A stretch of 64,000 nt of DNA from positions 310,001 through 374,000 of the forward strand of contig NZ_DF968183.1 of assembly GCF_001192835.1 (NCBI RefSeq), read 5' to 3'. A program made the translations under genes and the position numbers. Positions 37,340 through 44,992 of the stretch are shown piece by piece. Source of the DNA: Lentimicrobium saccharophilum. GTDB taxonomy: Bacteria; Bacteroidota; Bacteroidia; Bacteroidales; Lentimicrobiaceae. Each line of letters starts with the position of its first letter. Position 1 is the first letter of the stretch. The notes beneath the pieces are model-generated. The model was given only the letters and a program-made list of their open reading frames with translations, was not told the DNA's origin and searched no databases.

Positions 37340-38089
37340 TCAATCATTCAGGCTCCGGGCTATCCGGCAGATTTCAGCAACCAGGGCAGGGTCCGTTTCC
37401 CGGATGCTGTATTCATCCTCCCCGGGTAATCCCATACTTACAGAATTATTACGAAAATGCATGCGGCTGGGTTTCAGTTTTGAAGCCGAAAGATGATATT
37501 CCATGGCCTTTGTTTGCTGATGGAGCTGTCTCAGATTGCTGGCGTTGATTCCGCTGCCCGGCATTATAATGATGCGGCTTCCGGCCAGTTCGACAAGCGC
37601 GGCTAACAGGCCGGATCCTGAAAGCGCGTCCATAGCCTGGCCTGAAGTGAGTATTCTTTCACAGCCCAGGCCGATAATGTCTTCAAGTGCTGTGAACGGA
37701 TCTTTGCAAACATCAAATGCCCTGTGAAAAGTAATCTTCATAGGGCGGGCCATCTCAATCAGCTCTTTCATCCGGCAGGTGTCCGCAGTGCCGTCGGTGT
37801 TCAGCATTCCTGTAACAATACCTGCTGCACCACATGCCCTGGCTGTATAAATATCGGATTTCATAATTTCATATTCAGCCCTCGTGTAATGGAAATCGCC
37901 GTTTCTTGGCCGGATCAGGACAAATGTTTCGATTCCTGCCTTATTTATTGCATATTCCATCAGCGACTGGGAGGGGGTTAGCCCGCCTAAACCCAAAGCG
38001 GAACAAAGTTCAATTCTGTCCGCACCCCCTTTCTTTGCCGCCAGGACTGATTCAACAGATCCTGCGCATATTTCGATCTTTATCTTCAT
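37340..38089 (-). CDS. cutC: CutC family protein
   Basis: The protein has 249 aa with a TIM barrel. It opens I-K-I-E-I-C-A-G-S-V-E-S, then G-G-A-D-R-I-E-L-C-S-A-L-G-L-G-G-L-T-P-S, and has R-P-R-N-G-D-F, T-F-H-R-A-F-D and R-I-L-T-S-G as in CutC. The family was named for copper homeostasis, but a direct copper role is disputed and some enzymatic activity is more likely. It is first in a two-gene operon with the exported EEP phosphatase. The start is an ATG. Confidence 0.92.
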   Translation of the reverse strand: MKIKIEICAGSVESVLAAKKGGADRIELCSALGLGGLTPSQSLMEYAINKAGIETFVLIRPRNGDFHYTRAEYEIMKSDIYTARACGAAGIVTGMLNTDGTADTCRMKELIEMARPMKITFHRAFDVCKDPFTALEDIIGLGCERILTSGQAMDALSGSGLLAALVELAGSRIIIMPGSGINASNLRQLHQQTKAMEYHLSASKLKPSRMHFRNNSVSMGLPGEDEYSIRETDPALVAEICRIARSLND

Positions 38090-38231
38090 TGGTTAAATGC
38101 GATTGTATTTTCAGAGCCTTTGATTCCGCCTGTAAATATAATCAATATGCTAAAAGTACCGGTCTAACGGTAAATTAACACGGTAACAAAATGAGGCAAT
38201 GACATTAAAGCATCAATTTGATAAAATTTGC

Positions 38232-38264
38232 TTTGGGTTGATGCAAAAAAAAGCGCTAATATTG
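38232..38264 (+). promoter_or_regulatory. Probable promoter of the SDR gene
   Basis: TTTG at 38232-38235, a 21-nt spacer, then TAATATTG at 38257-38264, which differs from TAnnTTTG at one base. The GTG start lies 24 bases further on. Confidence 0.5.
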
Positions 38265-38287
38265 TATTGATTTAAAAGTCACCCGGA

Positions 38288-39097
38288 GTGAAAGGTAAAG
38301 TTGTGATAATCACCGGAGGATCATCCGGTATCGGATTGGCGTTGGCGCATGAGTTCGGACGTCTGGGCGCTTTTGTCGTTATTTCGGCCCGCAACAGGGA
38401 AAGGCTGGATCAGGCAACTGCTGATCTCAGGTGGGAAGGCATTGAAGTAATGGCCGTTCAGGCTGACGTTAGCCGCGAAGAGGATTGCAAAAACCTGATT
38501 GAAAAGACTGTAGCTGAAAAGGGAAGGATAGATGTGCTGGTAAACAATGCCGGAATCTCGATGCGTGCAGCATTTAAGGACACGGAACTGAGTGTGATAA
38601 AAACCCTGATGGATGTTAATTTCTGGGGTACAGTGTATTGCACCAAATTTGCCCTGCCCTGGCTGCTTGAAACCAAAGGTTCGGTTGTCGGGATTATTTC
38701 CGTGGCCGGATATATCGGCCTGCCGGGAAGAACGGGATATTCCGCTTCCAAGTTTGCGATCCGCGGATTTCTTGACACCCTGAGATGTGAAAATTTAAAA
38801 ACCGGCCTGCATGTTCTGGTTGCTGCACCGGGTTTTACAGCCACCAATATAAGGCAATCGGCCCTGCTTGGGAATGGTCATCCCCAGGGTACCACACCCC
38901 GTGATGAAGGGAAAATGATGTCGGCCGGCAAAGCCGCGAAAAAGATTGTAAAAGCTACCATCAGAAGAAAGAATGAGCTCGTGCTTACACTTGTTGAGGG
39001 GAAACTGGCCGTACTGCTTAACCGCTTTTTCCCTGGTCTCGTAAGTCACCTTACCTATACTCACATGGCCAAGGAACCGGCCGCTCCTGTTAAATAA
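38288..39097 (+). CDS. SDR family oxidoreductase
   Basis: The protein has 269 aa and is a classical short-chain dehydrogenase. It has G-G-S-S-G-I-G near residue 10 for the cofactor, N-N-A-G near 90, the catalytic Ser in I-I-S-V-A-G, and Y-S-A-S-K near 158. The C-terminal tail is hydrophobic and may attach to membranes. The R at the second-strand end (S-A-R-N-R-E) suggests NADP(H). The substrate is unknown; lipid or retinol-type SDRs are the closest in feel. The start is GTG at 38288, 3 bases after a CCGGAG ribosome-binding stretch. Confidence 0.87.
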   Translation: MKGKVVIITGGSSGIGLALAHEFGRLGAFVVISARNRERLDQATADLRWEGIEVMAVQADVSREEDCKNLIEKTVAEKGRIDVLVNNAGISMRAAFKDTELSVIKTLMDVNFWGTVYCTKFALPWLLETKGSVVGIISVAGYIGLPGRTGYSASKFAIRGFLDTLRCENLKTGLHVLVAAPGFTATNIRQSALLGNGHPQGTTPRDEGKMMSAGKAAKKIVKATIRRKNELVLTLVEGKLAVLLNRFFPGLVSHLTYTHMAKEPAAPVK

Positions 39098-39134
39098 CCA
39101 AACAGATTAATCAAATTTCATAAAAGAAAACAAA

Positions 39135-39611
39135 ATGAAAATGGAAATCCTCCTGCTTGAAGGCTTAAACGAACTGAAATTCGGCGACTCTCCCCAGACA
39201 GTTGAAAATACCCTGGGTAAACCGCTTGAAGTAGAAAATCTCGGAGATGAAGCGGATGAAGATCTGGATACCATCCTCTGGAATTATGATAAGGAAGGTT
39301 TAACCGTCTTTTTTGAAGGTAAAAATAACCATGTGCTCTCCTGTTTCGAAACCGATAATGAAGAGGTTACCCTTTTTGGTAAAAAAATCTTTGGGTTGAA
39401 TGAGCAGGAAATTACCGCACTCATGAAGGAAAACGGATTGTCGCAGATCGATTCCGATGAAGAGGAGTGGGGCGAAAGAAGGGTTTCGTTTGACGAAGGA
39501 TTGATTGATTTTTATTTCCAGGATGGAAAGCTCGTAACCGTTAATTGGGGCGTCTTTGTTAATGAAGACGGTGAAATTGAGGAGTTCGACGACATGGAAG
39601 ACGACGAATAG
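39135..39611 (+). CDS. Acidic hypothetical protein
   Basis: The protein has 158 aa and is strongly acidic, with a D/E-rich tail (E-I-E-E-F-D-D-M-E-D-D-E). It is not recognised as a named family. The N-terminal segment L-N-E-L-K-F-G-D-S-P-Q-T-V-E-N-T-L-G-K-P resembles the start of small beta-rich proteins that repeat a G-x-S-x-x-x-V-x-x-x-L-G-x-P motif. A second copy of such a pattern may lie near residues 80-110. It has no signal peptide and is soluble. It follows the SDR by 37 bases and converges on xerD. Confidence 0.6.
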   Translation: MKMEILLLEGLNELKFGDSPQTVENTLGKPLEVENLGDEADEDLDTILWNYDKEGLTVFFEGKNNHVLSCFETDNEEVTLFGKKIFGLNEQEITALMKENGLSQIDSDEEEWGERRVSFDEGLIDFYFQDGKLVTVNWGVFVNEDGEIEEFDDMEDDE

Positions 39612-39620
39612 CATTGATCG

Positions 39621-40529
39621 TCAATTAATGTCTTTTCTGGGGTGATACTTCAGGATATTCTGCCTGAGGTATTCCCTGTCGATGTGCGTGTAAATCTCCG
39701 TTGTGGTGATGGAGGCATGGCCCAGCATTTCCTGAACGGCGCGGAGGTCGGCTCCGTTCTCTACCAGGTGTGTAGCAAATGAATGACGGAAGGTGTGCGG
39801 ACTTATACTTTTTTTGATCCCCGCAATTCCGGCCAGTGTTTTAATGATATGGAAAATCATGGCCCTGGTGAGCCGGGAACCTGATTTGTTCAGAAAAATA
39901 TACTGCTCCTGGCCTTTTTTTATATCCTGGTGAATTCTTACTTCCCGGATATACCGTCTGAGCTGCGATAATGCGGCATTTCCCAGCGGAACAATTCTCT
40001 GTTTGTCACCCTTGCCGGTTACAGTAATGTAGTTTTCTTCATAATGAAGATCAGCTATCTTCAGGTTTACGAGTTCTGAAACCCTTAAGCCGCAGCCATA
40101 CAAAACCTCGACTATGGCTTTGTTCCGCTCTCCAGTTGGGGTGCTGAGGTCGATAGTGCCCAGCAACCTTTCAACCTCATCCGTTGTGAGCACTTCAGGT
40201 AATTTCCTGCCGATGCGCGGCATCTCAAGCAATTCAGTCGGATCGTTCCTGATTTCATTTTCAAGCAACAGGTATTTGAAAAAAGACCTTATGCCAGAAA
40301 TAATGCGGGCCTGACTGCTTGCGGCAACACCAATTCCGGCAATGGTATTGATGAATTCCTGAAGATGCAGGGGGCGCACGGAAGAAGGTTGAACCGCCCT
40401 TTCCCCGCTGTTAAGAAAACCTGCCAGCTTCTCCACATCCCTCAGGTAGGCACTGACCGTATTTGCAGGCATCGAACGTTCAACCTGAAGATATGCCCTG
40501 AATCCTTTGATATAAATGTCCCACTCCAT
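39621..40529 (-). CDS. xerD: Tyrosine recombinase XerD
   Basis: The protein has 302 aa. It resolves chromosome dimers at dif together with XerC. The SAM-like N-terminal domain (about 1-90) is followed by the catalytic domain with the full set: R149 (G-L-R-V-S-E-L), K173 (T-G-K-G-D-K), H245 and R248 (S-P-H-T-F-R-H-S), H271 (L-G-H-A-S) and nucleophile Y280 (E-I-Y-T-H). The segment around T-E-L-L-E-M-P-R-I-G-R-K-L-P-E-V-L is typical of Bacteroidota XerD. It is not next to attachment sites or phage genes, so it is the housekeeping enzyme and not an integrase. Confidence 0.88.
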   Translation of the reverse strand: MEWDIYIKGFRAYLQVERSMPANTVSAYLRDVEKLAGFLNSGERAVQPSSVRPLHLQEFINTIAGIGVAASSQARIISGIRSFFKYLLLENEIRNDPTELLEMPRIGRKLPEVLTTDEVERLLGTIDLSTPTGERNKAIVEVLYGCGLRVSELVNLKIADLHYEENYITVTGKGDKQRIVPLGNAALSQLRRYIREVRIHQDIKKGQEQYIFLNKSGSRLTRAMIFHIIKTLAGIAGIKKSISPHTFRHSFATHLVENGADLRAVQEMLGHASITTTEIYTHIDREYLRQNILKYHPRKDIN

Positions 40530-40732
40530 GGATAGCTGTCCGAAAGCATTTACAGATGTAAATTAATCCCAGTTTCGCTGATTTCCGGGGTTTTACTGCC
40601 TAAAATTATCAACACCAGACTGTTTATAAATGAAGCCAGTTAATTAATTCACTGACATTCATTGATATACAGTATAATATGTTGCAAATTCCCTATAAAA
40701 TGCGGCAATAAAAGAAATTTTCGTTGTCAGCC

Positions 40733-40763
40733 TTTGGCAGGATAAAAAATTATTGTATTTTTG
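40733..40763 (+). promoter_or_regulatory. Consensus Bacteroidota promoter of the rpmG operon
   Basis: TTTG at 40733-40736, exactly 19 nt, then TATTTTTG at 40756-40763. This is a perfect TTTG-N19-TAnnTTTG promoter, 28 bases before the rpmG ATG. Confidence 0.9.
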
Positions 40764-40791
40764 CAGTCCGAAATTTTAAAGGCTTACATCA

Positions 40792-40980
40792 ATGGCTAAG
40801 AAGAGTAAAGAAGCAAGGATTCAGGTAATTCTGGAATGTACTGAGCACAAAGCCAGTGGCATGCCGGGTACTTCACGGTACATTACCACCAAGAATAAAA
40901 AGAACACACCCGAGAGGCTTGAGATTAAGAAATATAATCCCATCCTCAAGAAAATGACTGTTCATAAGGAAATTAAATAA
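40792..40980 (+). CDS. rpmG: 50S ribosomal protein L33
   Basis: The protein has 62 aa and is basic. It matches L33: [10 protein letters not shown], then [23 protein letters not shown]. It has one Cys and lacks the four-Cys zinc ribbon, so it is the zinc-free form. In many Bacteroidota rpmB (L28) lies directly before it; here a perfect promoter occupies that place and rpmB is elsewhere. It heads the block rpmG, DUF4295 gene, ftsY, rimO. Confidence 0.95.
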   Translation: MAKKSKEARIQVILECTEHKASGMPGTSRYITTKNKKNTPERLEIKKYNPILKKMTVHKEIK

Positions 40981-40990
40981 TTAAGATACC

Positions 40991-41146
40991 ATGGCAAAGA
41001 AAGTAGTTGCTACACTGAGGACTTCTTCAGGTAAGGATTTTGCAAAAGTGATCCGTATGGTCAGGTCAGAAAAAACCGGAGCATACTCCTTTAAGGAAAA
41101 CATTGTTGCCAACGATCAGGTGAAAGATTTTCTGGCAAAGAAATAA
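40991..41146 (+). CDS. DUF4295 family protein
   Basis: The protein has 51 aa, beginning MAKKVVATLRTSSGKDFAKV and ending V-K-D-F-L-A-K-K. It is the small basic DUF4295 protein that follows rpmG in Bacteroidota and is suspected to be ribosome-associated because of this position and its charge. It starts 10 bases after the rpmG stop. The frame is short and easily missed by length-limited gene callers. Confidence 0.9.
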   Translation: MAKKVVATLRTSSGKDFAKVIRMVRSEKTGAYSFKENIVANDQVKDFLAKK

Positions 41147-41166
41147 TCCGGACCATAACTTTTTCT

Positions 41167-41205
41167 ACAGGGCCTTTTCTCTTGCAGGAAAGACCCTGTT
41201 TTTAT
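41167..41205 (+). terminator. Probable terminator after rpmG-DUF4295
   Basis: ACAGGG at 41167-41172 pairs with CCCTGT at 41194-41199, followed by TTTTTATTTG. The loop is long but partly self-complementary (CCTTTT with AGGAAAG). Confidence 0.6.
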
Positions 41206-41235
41206 TTGTTTGTGCTGCCATGCAGTGATAATTTC

Positions 41236-41243
41236 TAATTTTG
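41236..41243 (+). promoter_or_regulatory. -7 box for ftsY
   Basis: TAATTTTG fits TAnnTTTG. A TTTG at 41209-41212 gives a 23-nt spacer, slightly long. The ftsY ATG lies 46 bases further on. Confidence 0.5.
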
Positions 41244-41289
41244 TGGTCACAATACCCGATTGCGGGTATTCGAGTTAATTCTGATTTCC

Positions 41290-42243
41290 ATGGGGATATT
41301 TTCATTCTTCTCAAAAGAGAAAAAACAGGATCTGGATCGCGGTCTTGAGAAAACAAAGGCCACATTCTTTGGCAGGTTATCAAAAGCCATTCTCGGGAAA
41401 TCCACCGTAGATGATGAGGTGCTCGACAACCTTGAAGAAATCCTGGTTACATCTGATGTTGGGGTAGAAACAACCCTCAGAATCATTGACCGCATCCAGA
41501 AAAGGGTTTCAAGTGATAAATACCTTGGCACTTCAGAACTGAACAGGATTCTCCGTGAAGAAATTTCTGCCCTGCTTGATGAAACATCCACCGGAAAGCT
41601 GATTGTTGGTTTTGATTTTCCAAAACGGGAAACTCCTTATGTGATCATGGTTGTCGGGGTAAACGGCGTTGGCAAGACCACTACCATCGGAAAACTGGCA
41701 TATCAGTTCAGGGAAGCGGGAAAATCTGTGGTACTCGGGGCTGCTGATACGTTCAGGGCTGCCGCGGTTTCGCAGCTTGAAATATGGGCCGAAAGGGTAG
41801 GAGTGCCCTGTATTACGCAGGGCATGGGCGCTGACCCGGCTTCCGTGGCTTACGACACCCTCAAATCAGCCATTTCGAGGCAGGCAGATGTGGTAATCAT
41901 CGACACCGCCGGCAGGCTTCACAACAAAGTGAACCTGATGAATGAATTGTCGAAGATCAGAAAGGTGATGCAGAAACTGCTGCCTGAAGCTCCTCATGAA
42001 GTATTGCTCGTTCTGGATGCCTCTACCGGGCAGAATGCCATAGAGCAGGCCCGGCAGTTTACCGCCGCTACCGAAGTAAATGCACTTGCCCTTACCAAAC
42101 TCGACGGTACTGCTAAAGGAGGGGTAGTCATCGGCATTTCGGATCAGTTCAAAATTCCGGTGAAATACATTGGCATCGGAGAAAAAATGACCGATCTCCA
42201 GCCATTTATTAAGGAGGAATTTGTTGATTCCCTCTTCAGCTGA
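41290..42243 (+). CDS. ftsY: Signal recognition particle receptor FtsY
   Basis: 317 aa from the ATG at 41290; the TTG at 41260 would only add a hydrophobic stretch not usual for FtsY. The acidic A region is reduced to a short charged N-terminus, normal for this phylum. The N domain is followed by the GTPase: G-V-N-G-V-G-K-T-T (about 123-131), D-T-F-R-A-A-A, D-T-A-G-R and T-K-L-D-G-T-A-K-G-G. It docks SRP-ribosome complexes to the inner membrane. rimO follows after a terminator, so the two are neighbours but probably separate units. Confidence 0.95.
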   Translation: MGIFSFFSKEKKQDLDRGLEKTKATFFGRLSKAILGKSTVDDEVLDNLEEILVTSDVGVETTLRIIDRIQKRVSSDKYLGTSELNRILREEISALLDETSTGKLIVGFDFPKRETPYVIMVVGVNGVGKTTTIGKLAYQFREAGKSVVLGAADTFRAAAVSQLEIWAERVGVPCITQGMGADPASVAYDTLKSAISRQADVVIIDTAGRLHNKVNLMNELSKIRKVMQKLLPEAPHEVLLVLDASTGQNAIEQARQFTAATEVNALALTKLDGTAKGGVVIGISDQFKIPVKYIGIGEKMTDLQPFIKEEFVDSLFS

Positions 42244-42269
42244 AATGCTGTGCCTGCTCCTGATTGAAA

Positions 42270-42297
42270 CCCGGAAAACTGCTTTCCGGGATTTTTA
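42270..42297 (+). terminator. Rho-independent terminator after ftsY
   Basis: CCCGGAAA at 42270-42277 and TTTCCGGG at 42283-42290 form a perfect 8-bp stem with a 5-nt loop, followed by ATTTTT. Confidence 0.88.
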
Positions 42298-42324
42298 ACA
42301 TCTCCTTATTAAATTGTTACTGCA

Positions 42325-43632
42325 TTGAAATCCTCTTTTCCCGGTATAAAAACAGCCAATATCATCACGCTGGGATGTTCCAAAAATCTGGTTGACTCCG
42401 AAGTGATGATGCGCCAGCTAAAGGCTGCAGGAATTGAAACACTGCATGACAGCAACAGCCCAGCCGATGTTGTTATCATCAATACCTGCGGTTTTATCAA
42501 TGATGCAAAAGAGGAATCTGTCGATACCATACTTCAATGGGCCGGAGAGCGGAAACGGGATAAAATCAGGAAACTTTATGTGATGGGTTGCCTTTCGCAA
42601 CGGTATAAGGAAGATCTTGTCAGAGAGATGCCGGAGGTGGATGGTTTCTTTGGGGTGAATGATCTCAATGCCATTCTGTCGGCTCTTAATGCGCCCCTGA
42701 GGAATGAACTGCTCGACGAAAGGGTTATCACCACGCCTGCGCATTATGCCTATCTGAAAATCTCCGAAGGTTGTGACCGGAAGTGCTCCTTTTGCGCCAT
42801 TCCTCAGATACGTGGTAAAAACATTTCAAAGCCTGTTGATCAACTTGTTTCCGAAGCCCGTTTCCTTGCCGGATCCGGAGTAAAAGAGCTGATCCTGATT
42901 GCTCAGGACCTTACCTATTATGGGATAGATCTTAACGGGAAAAGACAACTGGCCGGTTTGCTCGAGGTACTATCCGGAGTGGACGGCATTGATTGGATTA
43001 GGCTTCACTATGCTTTTCCCGCCGGTTTTCCGCTCAGGGTACTTGATATCATGCGTGATAACCCTAAAATATGCCGTTACCTCGATATACCCCTGCAGCA
43101 TATCAGCAACCGGATTCTCAAATCCATGAAAAGAGGCCTGGATGGCCAGGGGACCAGAAACCTGATCCGGACCATCAGGCAAAGGGTTCCGGGAATTGCC
43201 ATCCGCAGCAGTTTTATTGTCGGATATCCGGGCGAAACAAACGAAGAATTCAACGAACTCAAAAGATTTATCAGCGAAAACGAGTTTGAGCGTCTCGGCG
43301 TTTTCACCTATTCACACGAAGAAAACACTCCCGCTTTCCGGTTAAAAGACGATGTTCGCCCCGCTGTGAAAGCCAGGCGGGCTGAGCAGATCATGCTGCT
43401 GCAGCAGGATATTTCCGCAAAGCGGAATGCAGCACTCATCGGCAATGAGATTAAGGTTATCGTTGACAGGAAAGAAAATGGATACTGGTCAGGCAGATCG
43501 GAATTTGATTCTCCCGAAGTGGATAATGAAGTTGTGATTGATGACCCTGACGGCAAACTATACCCAGGATTGATTGCCAGCGTTAAAATCACGGGCGCAG
43601 ATCTTTATGATCTGAAGGCAATCGCCATCTGA
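42325..43632 (+). CDS. rimO: Ribosomal protein S12 methylthiotransferase RimO
   Basis: The protein has 435 aa. It adds a methylthio group to Asp of ribosomal protein S12 with two 4Fe-4S clusters. The N-terminal MTTase domain begins I-I-T-L-G-C-S-K-N-L-V-D-S-E; the central radical-SAM motif is C150-D-R-K-C154-S-F-C157 with I-P-Q-I-R-G-K; a TRAM domain closes the chain (about 370-435). The start is TTG at 42325, since no ATG precedes the essential first cysteine. Confidence 0.95.
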   Translation: MKSSFPGIKTANIITLGCSKNLVDSEVMMRQLKAAGIETLHDSNSPADVVIINTCGFINDAKEESVDTILQWAGERKRDKIRKLYVMGCLSQRYKEDLVREMPEVDGFFGVNDLNAILSALNAPLRNELLDERVITTPAHYAYLKISEGCDRKCSFCAIPQIRGKNISKPVDQLVSEARFLAGSGVKELILIAQDLTYYGIDLNGKRQLAGLLEVLSGVDGIDWIRLHYAFPAGFPLRVLDIMRDNPKICRYLDIPLQHISNRILKSMKRGLDGQGTRNLIRTIRQRVPGIAIRSSFIVGYPGETNEEFNELKRFISENEFERLGVFTYSHEENTPAFRLKDDVRPAVKARRAEQIMLLQQDISAKRNAALIGNEIKVIVDRKENGYWSGRSEFDSPEVDNEVVIDDPDGKLYPGLIASVKITGADLYDLKAIAI

Positions 43633-43634
43633 TA

Positions 43635-43666
43635 TTGCCGTTTTTATTGAAGGTTTTATAACTTTG
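43635..43666 (+). promoter_or_regulatory. Probable promoter of the MORN-repeat gene
   Basis: TTG at 43635-43637 and TAACTTTG at 43659-43666 (TAnnTTTG), 21 nt apart. The ATG is 16 bases further on. Confidence 0.6.
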
Positions 43667-43682
43667 TTAAAAAATTGAAGTT

Positions 43683-44444
43683 ATGAAATCATTCGGACAT
43701 GCCCTCAGGATTTTCATTTTTATCTTTTCCGGATTGCTGCCGTTGGCGCTTTCCGCTCAGAATATCACTGATATGAAAGGCTTTAAACAGGGCCTTTGGA
43801 TTGAAACCGAAGGCGCTTATACATCAAAGGGCCGCTATACTGATAACCAGAAGGATGGAACCTGGATCATCTATTTTTCGGATACGAAGATGCTTTATAA
43901 GGTTGAGAGCTATAAACGCGGGTTGAAGGACGGAATTTTTCTTGAACTGTCGAAACGCTCAACACTGGTATCTGAGCAGTATTTCGTCAATGGCCTTGCC
44001 GATGGCACTTACCGGACATTCAGTACATCTGGGCTCCCCTTGTCAGAAAATAACTATCGCCTTGGCAAGCTGGATGGTATACAGATTTCTTACTATGAGA
44101 ATTCAATGGATAAGAAATCTGAGGAAGCTATGTATAAAGACGGAATAAAGGACGGCCCGTCAAAATGGTATGACTTGCAGGGTAACCTGATCGCAGAATA
44201 TACTTATATAAAAGGCAATCTGGAAGGAGAACAAAAAACTTTCTATCCGGGTGGATTAATCAGAAGTGTTGATGCTTTTGTAAATAACAGAAATCATGGT
44301 TCCTCTGTTGAGTACTTCGAAAATGGAAATGTGAAACTTACCGGTCAGTATCTGGAAGGTGAAAAAGACGGCAAATGGATTGAGTATGATGAAAATGGAA
44401 AAGTATTGAGCAGCGTTTCCTATTCAAAAGGGAAAGTTAAATAA
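43683..44444 (+). CDS. MORN/YwqK-type repeat protein, exported
   Basis: The protein has 253 aa with a Sec signal peptide (L-A-L-S-A-Q, about residue 24). About eight repeats follow the pattern Y-x-x-G-x-x-D/E-G-x-W/x-x-x-Y/F, e.g. G-R-Y-T-D-N-Q-K-D-G-T-W, Y-K-R-G-L-K-D-G-I-F and Y-L-E-G-E-K-D-G-K-W (MORN_2). Such proteins are often labelled as the YwqK antitoxin component, but nothing here is a toxin gene and the signal peptide puts it in the periplasm or outside. The role is unknown. It is followed closely by a thioesterase gene. Confidence 0.82.
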   Translation: MKSFGHALRIFIFIFSGLLPLALSAQNITDMKGFKQGLWIETEGAYTSKGRYTDNQKDGTWIIYFSDTKMLYKVESYKRGLKDGIFLELSKRSTLVSEQYFVNGLADGTYRTFSTSGLPLSENNYRLGKLDGIQISYYENSMDKKSEEAMYKDGIKDGPSKWYDLQGNLIAEYTYIKGNLEGEQKTFYPGGLIRSVDAFVNNRNHGSSVEYFENGNVKLTGQYLEGEKDGKWIEYDENGKVLSSVSYSKGKVK

Positions 44445-44459
44445 GCGAAAGGCTTGGCA

Positions 44460-44954
44460 ATGAAGAAAATACTGAACCCTTTTGTCAAATTGGAGGGATA
44501 TAATTGTTTTGGTTGCTCCCCTGATAATCCTGCCGGATTGCAACTGAAGTTTACCGAAGAGGGGGAGTATATTGTGGCACGCTGGATGCCGAAACCGCAA
44601 TTTCAGGGTTGGAAAAATGTACTTCACGGCGGCATTCAGGCAACACTGCTGGATGAAATCGCCAGCTGGCTTGTTTTTGTCAAATTAAAGACTTCAGGTG
44701 TTACTTCACGGATGGAAGTTAAACTGAGCAAACCCGTATATACCGATAAGGGTGAACTGACCCTGAAAGCGCGGTTATCGGAAATGAACCGGAATATTGC
44801 AGTGATTAATACCAGCTTGTTTGATTATGACGGTGAGCTTTGCACCACGGCAGTGATGCATTATTATACTTTTCCCTTGCAGGTTGCACAGGAAAAATTG
44901 TGGTACCCGGGAGGGGAAGCATTCTATGAAAATGAAGCGGATTCGGGTGGGTAA
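44460..44954 (+). CDS. PaaI-type hotdog thioesterase
   Basis: 164 aa from the ATG at 44460 (a TTG two codons earlier is less likely). The hotdog signature V-L-H-G-G-I-Q-A-T-L-L-D-E near residue 60 has the usual H-G-G turn and catalytic Asp/Glu helix. An N-terminal C-F-G-C pair is typical of the subgroup. It hydrolyses acyl-CoA thioesters, probably in the cytoplasm; chain preference is not readable. It lies 15 bases after the MORN gene. Confidence 0.85.
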   Translation: MKKILNPFVKLEGYNCFGCSPDNPAGLQLKFTEEGEYIVARWMPKPQFQGWKNVLHGGIQATLLDEIASWLVFVKLKTSGVTSRMEVKLSKPVYTDKGELTLKARLSEMNRNIAVINTSLFDYDGELCTTAVMHYYTFPLQVAQEKLWYPGGEAFYENEADSGG

Positions 44955-44992
44955 CTATTCCTGATCGATTGAATTATCAGAACAATCAACGC

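Noticed and set aside
39621-40529. Integrase of a mobile element
   Set aside because: Sequence features are those of housekeeping XerD, and no attachment site, tRNA or phage genes are near.
43683-44444. Toxin-antitoxin system (YwqK label)
   Set aside because: The protein has a signal peptide and no toxin gene lies beside it.
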